Part shown: piece after piece, positions 54,501-64,000 of the stretch
How the letters are laid out: each line of letters begins with the position of its first letter
Position numbering within the stretch: position 1 is the stretch's first letter
Assembly (NCBI RefSeq): GCF_043641665.1
Contig: NC_092191.1
Coordinates: forward strand, 17,887,501 to 17,951,500
Length of the DNA stretch: 64,000 nucleotides
Direction: 5' to 3'
Origin: Enoplosus armatus
Taxonomy: Eukaryota > Chordata > Actinopteri > Centrarchiformes > Enoplosidae
The notes under the pieces: model-generated
The model's database searches: none
What the model saw: only the letters and a program-made list of their open reading frames with translations
Told to the model about the DNA's origin: nothing
Made by a program: the position numbers and the translations under genes

Positions 54501-57500
54501 TCTGTACTTACCATAGTTTAGTGGTGCAGCTGAAAGATTTCACCAACATGTCAGAAGTACTCACCTGTGGTTTTACCTCTAAATAAAGTGGTTTAGATAA
54601 TTTAGCTAAATGTTGTGGCTTGTTTACAGCCCATCTGATCATCTGACCAGGCGTGTTTCTTGTCCCATCTGACCTTGTTGTAGCAATGTCGTTGTTTTTC
54701 CAGATCTCAGCTGTCACTTTGGTGAACACTACTTATCAGTAATCTTCATAAGACCACCACAGGCCTCTCTGTGCAGTCAGATTGTGTCCCCCAGCTTTCC
54801 CCTCTAAAGTTCAGCTTGGTGTGAACCACTCAAATGGCCCTGTTGTTTACAGTAGTGTTAAGTGCGTGCCCCTCCAGGATCAGTCGGAGCCATAATCCCC
54901 TCTTCATTCCCACTGAGGCCCAGAGGGTGTGTAAGTGGACATGGGTGATGGCAGACAAGGAACGGCTCACCAGCCCACCCATTCCAGTCAGCCACGCAGC
55001 TTCAAACACACGCAAAAACACACATAAGTAGGCATATAGTCATTCTCAGAGACACACACACACACACCAAAGAGAAAGCACCAGTGCAAACAATAGAGAA
55101 GGAAAGAGAGCAAATGAGAAAGGTTTTCATCCTTTTTCCTGGATATTACCCCCTTCTTTCTCTGTTCTCCCTGCGTTTTTATGTCATGTCACCTTGTAAA
55201 AAGGCTTTATGGTCTTCCCAGGCCTCATGGCTATGAGTGCGGTGAGGTGGATTGTGGGAGCTTTAGAACTCCTCCAGGACCAGCACTTAGTGCGAGTGAC
55301 AAGAGAGTATCTCCAGAGAGCTTTAGCTTGCAAACTGGGAAACTCTTTAATCTGACTTCCTCTCCTATTCCTGATTTCTTTTCTTCTCTTTTTCCACTTT
55401 CTACAGAATAGCAAAGTAAAGGAACTTCAGTGGCAGTTAACCAAAACATTCACAGTAGAGCTACTGGAGCATAAAGGGCGAATAGCTCATACTAAATTTG
55501 ATAAGAAATACATTTTCCAAGTGACTTTGCCCCTTTACATAACTGAGAGTATAAATCAAACTCAAACAGTGTGACTCTTCCAAGAAAGGAATAACTACCT
55601 TTAGGTTTTTGTCACAGTCGTACAGTTTTACACCATATAGATGAGCGTGAATTCACCTGTGGCCTCTGAATTGGTTTCCACTCCGCTCTGCAGGTCACAC
55701 AACACAGGACAGCATGTGCTACCGCAGTCGTTTATATGACGTGCAATATAATATAGCTGGTAAAGGACTAAATGGGAAATCCACATGACAGGAGAAAAAA
55801 GGAAAGGAGGGGCTTTGGTCGTATGTTAATCTAATCAGGTAGGTGTTACCCATTAGCACTGAGGTCTCATATCAGCAACTGTAACTTCTTTATACCCCCA
55901 CCTTCACCTCCTCTTCCTTTGCCCCCCCCCTCCCCCGACTTCCATCTTCCGGTCCCTGTGCAGGTCTGCCTGTATAATGTCCACACAAAGCCAACGTGGG
56001 GCCTCTCCAAGGTGTTCAGCAGCTATGCTTTAAATCATGCAATTAGTGCTCAGCTGGGGGATTTATACTTTCTGGCAACAGCACTTCTTTAGTTTATATA
56101 TGACCGTGGGGAGACGACCCTATAAAAGGAATGCAACAATAAAAACAATCTGAAAAAAAAAAAGATTTCACATCACATGATGTCCATTACTCAAAGAATT
56201 CAGTACATATATTACTGTATGTGTTGTAGAGATCTGTGTTTGTATCTGGCATGCGTATGTACATTTTAACTTCAGTTGAAAGACACCATGCTTCTCTTTA
56301 GGAGAACATTACTCAGTCTTTCACAAAGCTACTGGATAATTTTAAAAATGCAGGCCAGCTTAAAACAAGGCTGCTTCTCGAGTTCCTGAAAAGTTTTGGA
56401 ATGGAATACAAGGTTTTAACTTAACAGCACTAATGAGGGAATATGTGTTGGAAGTACAGTTTATGTATAGTCCTGTGAATGTGTTTTGACCATCTCAGTT
56501 GCACCCACAGATTGTGTTTAGTCCCCCCCCCCCCCCCCCCCATGTCTCCTGTCTCAGGCGTCAGTCTGACCAGTTTTATGTCTTTTCCCAGGACAAATAA
56601 ACAAGCCGAAATGAACATAATGAACACCGAGCTATGACTCCACTGCTTAAACTGCCTTTCCCAACATGAATGTTGTCACAAAAGCAAATAGTGTGTTACT
56701 CAACTTTGGACAGAAGTCAAAACTTTTCTCCTACCCCATAGCATTTTAATCCCGGACATCTACATACACACTCAAAACAGAAACCAAATAAACACCGGAC
56801 AATACAAACACACGCTGTCCTGGCTCCTCACCAATGCCTCGGTGTGGGAAAGCGCTGAAAACTTGTACGTGTAACAAAAGAGCTGACCACAAGTTCCAAA
56901 GAGTGTCCAGTCGCTGGTCACTGACTCGAGTCCAAAACCAAAACCAAGAAAACAAGCAAGGGGTCCATTTCCCTAATGGCAAACACACTCCACACATGAT
57001 ACTGGTGCTGCACACATCTACACACTACCTGCCTACAAAAAAAAAGTAATAACTCCTCTGTTTTGTCTTCACCCACACATACAGACATATAAATCCATTT
57101 ACTGTGCAGAGCCACAGAGGGAGAGACTGAGACCCTTTGTGAAGACAAAGACGGCTGTCACGCGAACACATTCGGACCAAATTGAATCATCATAATGATC
57201 TTCATCAATCACAGTTGAGGTAAATATGAGTTTGCGTTGGGGATGAATCATGACTGATAAATCAAATCCATTTAATTGGGCAGGCGTCCTGAAGATGAGC
57301 AATGAGCTAAAGACATTCCCCCGATTTGATTTCCCATTAGCCCGGTGGAGTGAAGAGGGGCAGTCACAAACACCACACCATCCAACGTGATTGATATGAT
57401 GTTTATTCATATGAGGAGCGATGGGCTGAAACGCTTTATGTGTTTTGGGAAAAAAAGGTAGTCAGTTGAGTTTGTTTTAAATAACATTTTGTGATTGGAA

Positions 57501-57600
57501 TCCTTTTATTTGAGTAGGTGTGAAAAAGGTAAATATTCTCTGTTGAAATGAAAATCTTCATTTGTGCTTGTGATATATGATGCTCTCTCTCACCTCCTTT
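51501..57600. other. downstream intergenic DNA
   Basis: Pyrimidine-rich and C-rich tracts (51900-52065), a GATGATAAT microsatellite near 53300-53322 and a C run at 56523-56541. A stretch around 57220-57360 is non-repetitive and of mixed composition. No gene is supported. Confidence 0.5.
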
Positions 57601-57609
57601 TCCATCCCA

Positions 57610-57611
<2 letters not shown>

Positions 57612-57644
<33 letters not shown>
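57612..57644 (+). repeat. (GT)n microsatellite
   Basis: Uninterrupted GT repeat of about 33 nt. Confidence 0.97.
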
Positions 57645-57649
<5 letters not shown>

Positions 57650-57958
57650 CCTAGTGCATGTGTGTGTATGGTTTCCTGTGTGGCATACTCTCCAGGTTGT
57701 GCTCGAGGAGAAAATTTACGATGGAGGATGTTTGGTCTTCCTCTGGCTCCAGGGCAGGAAAAGTCGTGAAATATGTGTCAGCAATAAAAGAGACCAGCAT
57801 GTTGTGTTTCAACAGCGCAAATAGTAACATACGCACGCACTGTTTGAGTACACACATTCATGCCTGTACGATTCTCAATTGTCAACCACAAAGTCAAGGA
57901 CAAAGACTGATTGACTCAGATGTGTGATGAGGGCGAGAGAGGATACAGTACAGAGAGA

Positions 57959-57961
<3 letters not shown>

Positions 57962-57998
<37 letters not shown>
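57962..57998 (+). repeat. (GA)n microsatellite
   Basis: Uninterrupted GA repeat of about 37 nt, a purine-only tract on the + strand. Confidence 0.97.
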
Positions 57999-58002
<4 letters not shown>

Positions 58003-61000
58003 GAGATTGAATGTAGTTTTTGGCGCTGTATTCGCACCCTGTTACATTCCTTCCATGAAAGAATGCACAGTATAAAAGCCATTAACTGTAGAGGTTAGCC
58101 TAGCCCATTTACTATGGTATAATTTACTGCCTTGTTAATTATCTGGCTGCATTAAAATACACCATTTTGACCAAAATTGGGACTGGTGTGCTTGAGTGTG
58201 GTTTTAGCTATGTCTGACTGAATTATAGGGAAAAATAGCATTTTTTCCCCCCTCCCATTGGTCAGAAACACATTCCTCTTTTAGGTGTGAGGTTTTGGGT
58301 TCTTTTACTTGTCATCTGTGTTTTGCCAGCTTGAGGAATAGAAATAAATTGTTGCGTAACATTGACAAGATATGACGAGATGGCAGTTTTGTCAGCGAGC
58401 TTGCAAACCCACATGTTTGTGTATTTTCAGTTGTGTGAGTGAAGAATAGATCGGTTTAATGTTGCCCATGCGCAAAAGTGTGAAAGGTATATGTGTGTGC
58501 AAACATTATACAGGCAGCCCAAATTCTGACGAGGTAATGCTTCCACACTGGACACATTGTTTCTTTCAGTAAAAAGCCAACTGGACTGGCTCCAGTGAAA
58601 ATAGCGCGAAGTACGAGATGTAATCTATTTACCCATTTTCACATTCTTGAAGTGGTAGGGCTCACCTCAGTGTGCTGCTGTGGGGGAAGCCATTAAGCAC
58701 TTTCTCCAAGCTGATGGAGAAACCATATTTTCAGTTTACGAACTACAGTTGTTGGGGCTCTACTTTCTAACAGTTATTGATCTAAACAACATTGAAAGGT
58801 GAATGGATGACAATGTGAGCCCAGGAAAGCTGCTGAAATCCTTTAATGGCACTTTTGGAACCACTGGTAAACCCCTATTCACCCCACCTCCCTCTCCCCA
58901 CACGGCCGATATCTCCACACTGTGGCCTACAGTAAAATTATGGCCTAATTAAGTCGGGGGGGGGGGGGGGGGGGGGGCGCTGGTGGTTAGGTTTCAGGGT
59001 CTAACTGCTGCTGCTCTTGGCATGATGCTATCTGCTCAGGCTCAGGGGAGCACAGGAGACCAACATCTAGCCTTCACCCTCCACCCTCTTAGGGTGCAGA
59101 CAGTTTGGTGCCATGAGGTCCGGAACCAGTAATGGACCGAGTGGTGGCTAATGAGCTCCCTAACGCACAAATGGGAGCATGTGGTGCGTGCCACATCCCC
59201 CTGCCTCCTCTGCAGAGCTCATTGAGGTACACTTATACACACAGCCGCTGAAGATCAGTCTGGGATCATTTTCACTTGAAGCAGGAGTTGGTGCTCAAAC
59301 TTGCCAAGATGCACAATCCCTTTTTTTAATAATACATTTGTTGCAACATTGTAATTTCTGCAGTATTTTGCACTGCATGAAGATTATCTACCAAACAGTG
59401 TGGCTAGTTCTATGACATCTTCTTCCTTGGACTTTCTTTTCTCCTTTTCTTGTTATTGCTGAAGAAAAAAAATCACTTCCTACTCACCAGATGATGTTCT
59501 GAGAACCAAAACGGACAATGTCAAGCTTTCATGAAAATGGTATAGCTTGAACCACAGCTGTGTTACATATATTGGTCATAGAGTTGCAAAATTGACGTTT
59601 ATTTATATGAAAATGTTGCGCATCATTAGAAGAGAGAAATAATTTGCTTGCCAAACACAAAGAAAAAAGTCCACTATCCTCCGCTCCACCACTTTTTGGC
59701 ACCCCTTGGGCCTGTGGCTGTTAGTGCTAATGTAAACCTTGTTACAAAGGGACGTGCGCGTCATGTAAGCGTGTGCGAGCCATTTGTTGTATCACTGACA
59801 CCCACAACAAAACCAATTCCTTCATCATCTCCCCCCTTCAGTGGATCTTTTCCACAACCCCAAACACATCAGTTCATTTGTGACACAGTCAAGACAAATT
59901 GCAAACCGTTCCCGTGTTTGGGGTTTAGACCGGGCCACATTGGTGGGAGCACCACATGCAGCGTGTTTGGAGATGAAGGGCTGATGAGAGCCAAGCTGTT
60001 GTCAGAAACAGACTGCACACACAACTAACAATGCAGCTCCGAGAGCCACCAGTGACCATATGGTGGCACTTAGTTGAACTCTTTGTCAGCATTACATTGT
60101 TTAATTTCATATATGCCTGCTTAAGAATGAAATATGTTTATGTTTACTCCCCTAATGGAATTTAGATTTGTGCAGTGGATAAATATTTACAGCCCAGATG
60201 AAAAGTCATTCATCAGGTTTATGATGGCTTCTCAGGATGAGGCGGGTTGGATCGGAACACTTGGTGGGATTTCTTACAGAAGAGTTTATCTAGAAGAAAT
60301 TGTCATTGTTTCAACCATAAAGCATATACTGCTACACTCCTGAACTTCAGGACATGCATCAAGGCAACTCAAATGAAATGCAACATCCCATGTTATTCGC
60401 AGTTGAACCCAATCCACCGTGCATTATATAACGGATGCTGTCTGAAACAGGAGCACGCCAACAAGTGGAGGTCCAGTGAACCTGAAGCAGCAATATATTA
60501 GGTTAGTTTTAGGTTACCAAGTGGATGATTCTCCACTTAACTAACAGAGAGTTGATTCATTGAAGGGGGAAAAGGTGATCAATGGTCCATTGCATCAGAT
60601 AAGCACCTGACTGGGTGGCTGGATGGATCCCGTCTCAGGGGCTGAGGGTAAACAATGCAGTCCTGGAGTCACCCAAAAGCACCCGAAAATGAAGGGACAA
60701 TCAGAGCTTTTCAGAGTGGGCAGCGAGGTGAGTGCTCAGGTTGGTCAGGGGTGAGGAGGGCGGCAGAGGCAATAAAGGCCCTGTTATTAACATGAAAATA
60801 ACTTGGTTGATGGATTGGGTGACAGTGATGGAGCCAATGTGTGTGTTTTTCTGTGCATGTGCATGTTAGAGCAGTAGTATTGCTAGGTTTGCACTACAAG
60901 GGAAAAGACAGACACTGTTTGGCGTTATTGTTGATGGATGATGTGGTAATGGATAGAAGATGGGTTACAGATAGAGCTCCAGATGGAGAAAGCGAGGCAT

Positions 61001-61258
61001 GAGGGATGAGGAGGAGGAGTGTGGAAGAAAGACACCATCTACGCTACTCAGCGCTGTAATGTCTCCCTCGCAAGCCATGATCTCACAAGCGTGAGCAGGA
61101 ACACCTGTTCAGATCTGGCTGTCTCTGTGGCATATTGATATGTAGCTGCAGAGAGAGAAGGCAGGAATAGCTTGTACTAAACATCTGCTAAGCTGGATGC
61201 TGTGGAACAATAAAACTCAGTGATGGCATGGATTAGACACATGAATGTATTCCATTTT
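57999..61258. other. downstream intergenic DNA
   Basis: No gene recognised. It contains the 22-base G run at 58956-58977. The longest open frame, 59648-60028 (+), has no domain or family resemblance. Confidence 0.5.
58956..58977 (+). repeat. poly(G) run of 22
   Basis: The longest homopolymer of G or C in the window; strong G-quadruplex potential on the + strand. Confidence 0.95.
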
Positions 61259-61592
61259 CATCATCTTAGTTTAGCATGTTAGCACGCTAACATTTGCTTA
61301 TTAGCACTAAACACAAAGTGCAGTTGAGCCTGATGGGAGTGCCATTACTTATCATTATTTGGTCACAAATCAAAGTATTGGACTAACTGAAACTTTGACC
61401 TGGTGTTGGCGCTAGATAGAGAGAGAACAACAATTGATCCCGAGGGGGATTTGTATCAAATTTCATAATCCATCCAATAGTTGTTGAAACATTTAACTAA
61501 AAAACAGAAATGTCAACTTCACAATGATGCTAGAGGAAAGGGAATCACAGAAGACAGTATGATTTATCCTCTGGGGACCAATAATTATTAAG
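61259..61592 (+). repeat. second copy of the CATCCAATAGTTGTTGA repeat family
   Basis: It shares the TTAGCATGTTAGCACGCTAAC and TTAGCACTAAACAC words, AAATTTCATAATCCATCCAA, TAGTTGTTGAAACATTT and CCTCTGGGGACCA with the family. It lacks the GACCGACCGACTGAC end. It is diverged from the copy at 46865-47440. Confidence 0.65.
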
Positions 61593-64000
61593 ATGCTAAA
61601 AATGTGTCAAAACGTGTCAAAACATCCATGAAAATACTCCTGCAGCACAATCCACTTCTCCAGCATTGATTCTTATGCTTAGTAGTCCAAGCAATCATTG
61701 TTTTCCAATGAATATGCTACTTCAGAGAGGCTATGAGGAGGCGATAGCAGTTTAGCTGTGTTTTTATATGGGTCTGTAGTAAAGTGATGTATGTATATTT
61801 TCATAGTTATTCACATCCACTTTTTGTGTTTTCATTTTGACTTTGACCTCTCCATGCCCATTACCTCATGCTGTGAGATCACACACACACGTCACACAAA
61901 CACTGCATTTAAAGTCTGCCACTAAAACGCTAACACCTGCGCTGCAGCCACTGCCACCCATCTACTGTATGAAATCAGCCTCTCTCCCTTGTCTTGTGCA
62001 TAATCAGGATGGAGTTTTAAAAAGTCGTGCCTAGTTCCTGTTGTGTTTAAATTGGCCAAACGCTCCGTCACCGGTTTCATTGCAAGGTGTTGGCAGGGTG
62101 TTTGTGTGCACGCTGCCCTGGGCTGGCCAGAAGACAGTGGTGTGTGTCATGGTGTGGCCTCACTTTGCATTCTTTTGTATTATGTTGTTTCAGGCCAAAG
62201 GCAAACATCTCTGCGCTCAGTGACACACAAAAGCACAATGACACGTTTCAGAGTTCGGCTTGCGTTTTCAAGTGAACTTGAAATTTCGTGCCCTCACGTG
62301 AGAATAAAATCCCAGAAACTAGGCTGTTGGCCACGTGGGAGGGAGCAGAAGAGGAAGAAGTTGTTGGGTAGGTGAAGACAAAGAGGTCAAGCTGCCTGTG
62401 AACACGGAAACTTGATCTTTAATCTTGATAAAGGGATGACGGCTGGATTGAGTTAAGTTAAACCAACAACAGCTTGATTGGAGGAGAGCTTTATTCACTT
62501 CACCACTTCACCCTTCAGACGTTCCTGTAAAAGCTGCATGTATCCCTCCAGTGCTGCTTCAATGAATGCCCTTTCACTCTCAGGACATGTTTTTGTTTTG
62601 TCTCCCAGAAGGCAGTGTCTCCGTGCCTCTTGTAGCTCTGACCAGAGCCCTGATGTTTCCAGTTAACCCACAGTGGAAGTCTCTCATTTGACAAACAGCA
62701 GTTTTGCCGCGGGAGCTTTGGTATACCAATAGGAGAGCCTATCCACATGAAGGCTGTTTCTGGCAAATGAAACTTTTACTGATCCCACAAAACACATGCA
62801 CACTGTCACACGTACACTACTTGTAATTTACGCCGGCCTGTGTTGTCAAGATGCTCCAAACCAGCTGCACTAATTGATAACAGTGTAGTTTATGAGTGGG
62901 GATCATCACTCATACTTCTGCAAGCAAATCTCAGCAGGGTTGTGTGCTTGAATACGCACATTTTCCCATTGTTTAATATTATTAGGTTTTGGAATTCATC
63001 ATTTTAAAGCCCTCTTCTCTGAGGGTGATTGAGGTCAGAGAGCCCCTTTCCCAGCACTGTGCCAGTTAAAGTTTACAGTGTCTCTATAAATCACCAAATC
63101 CCGTGACAAGATATGTGGAACATAGTTGATGCTGTGTGTGTGAGATCAGAAAGCAGGTGATGTGAATCGTTCATGAAGACAACATGGCGAACGAGAGGAG
63201 CTTAAAGAAGACAGCCAAGACGATTTGTTTAACTCTGTGGCTTTGCAGCACAGTGACGGATGTGTTGCTAAATGGTTAGTCTCAGCTGTGCTGCAGTGTC
63301 CTGGACTGCAGTGGTGGGTAACACTATTTGAACGGAACAGAGTCTTGTTGATACTTTACTGCTGCACCATGTGAAAGAAAGTAACAGAATCCGTCCTGAA
63401 CATGCTGCAGAACAGTAGCCAAAAAGTGCTTACAGCCAGGCCGTGCCCACATCCACACTTCAGCCACCAGGATGGTGCAAGAAGATAATCTTTCACAATA
63501 AATGTTTTGTTGCCTTTATCATTTTTGCAGTCTTTGCTTGTTGGCACATTGATGGAATCTCCAACAAAAACCTGAACAACAACCAATAAGGAAAAATATA
63601 CATTAAAAAGTGTGATTAATGTGATTATGATCATACCTTAGTCAAAAGGCTGTTGTCAGGGCGTCCTTGAATGCACCAGCAAGTAGAGTTTTTGCAAAAG
63701 CAACTTCATTAGCAAAGAGATGGCAATAACCATCTAAAGCAAGTTTCAAGTTGCAAACTGATTTTTATAGTGATAATAAACTGAAACTAATAGCTGCACA
63801 ATGTCAGCAATAATGTGGAGGATATTTTGTAGCTGATGGTTTGAGGTGTGTAAAAAAAGCCAATCATGGTCAAATGACTGTTTGAAAGTGCAGTTGTTAC
63901 ATGTTTTGTCTGCTTGTCTAACATCTGTCATAATGTTAACACCGAGTTTGCTGCAGCCTGCTTTCAGTCATTTCATAACAGGTGTCTATTTACTTTAATG
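61593..64000. other. downstream intergenic DNA to the window end
   Basis: No gene, RNA or repeat family could be supported. Open frames are short and mostly overlap on opposite strands. Confidence 0.45.

Noticed and set aside
59648..60028. 126-residue plus-strand frame in the downstream flank
   Set aside because: No recognisable domain, no splice context and no neighbours; length is plausible by chance in 18 kb.

Overview
The window is vertebrate genomic DNA, almost certainly from a spiny-rayed (percomorph) teleost. It has a large intron-exon gene with GT/AG splice sites, many (GT)n/(CA)n microsatellites and C/G homopolymer runs. It also has several short interspersed repeats that I recognise as common in teleost genomes. 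Species cannot be fixed from the sequence.

One protein-coding gene can be supported: fgfr2, fibroblast growth factor receptor 2, on the + strand, from a GC-rich first exon (about 7240-8120) to a poly(A) signal at 46020. I resolved 18 coding exons by hand from reading frame, family homology and splice sites, and every junction keeps phase. Two exons are the mutually exclusive alternatives for the second half of the third Ig domain: IIIb at 29394-29532 and IIIc at 30181-30325. The IIIc form is 812 codons and the IIIb form 810. The protein has a signal peptide, Ig1, an acid box, Ig2, Ig3, one transmembrane helix, a juxtamembrane segment, a tyrosine kinase domain with all catalytic motifs, and a C-tail with the PLC-gamma docking tyrosine. 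Assignment to FGFR2 rather than FGFR1/3/4 rests on the IIIb and IIIc sequences, the transmembrane segment and the C-terminal end HINGNVKT.

Layout: 1-7200 is upstream non-coding DNA with three recognisable repeat families and one doubtful candidate exon. 7240-8120 is the 5' UTR exon and CpG-rich promoter region. 8121-10209 is intron 1. 10210-44474 holds the coding exons, with a long second intron (10466-17948) and the IIIb/IIIc switch near 29-30 kb. 44475 to about 46045 is the 3' UTR. 46050-64000 is about 18 kb with no gene I can support, only repeats and simple sequence.

The most interesting signals lie in the splicing layer. Three evenly spaced TGGTGG motifs, matching the ESRP consensus, sit 83-111 nt past the IIIb donor. 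Three TGCATG (RBFOX-type) motifs flank IIIb/IIIc, and a long CU tract precedes IIIc. The alternative donor that would add the juxtamembrane VT dipeptide is absent. A 25-nt (TG)n tract replaces the pyrimidine tract of a kinase exon. The Ig1 domain carries an extra pair of cysteines placed where they could bridge two adjacent strands.
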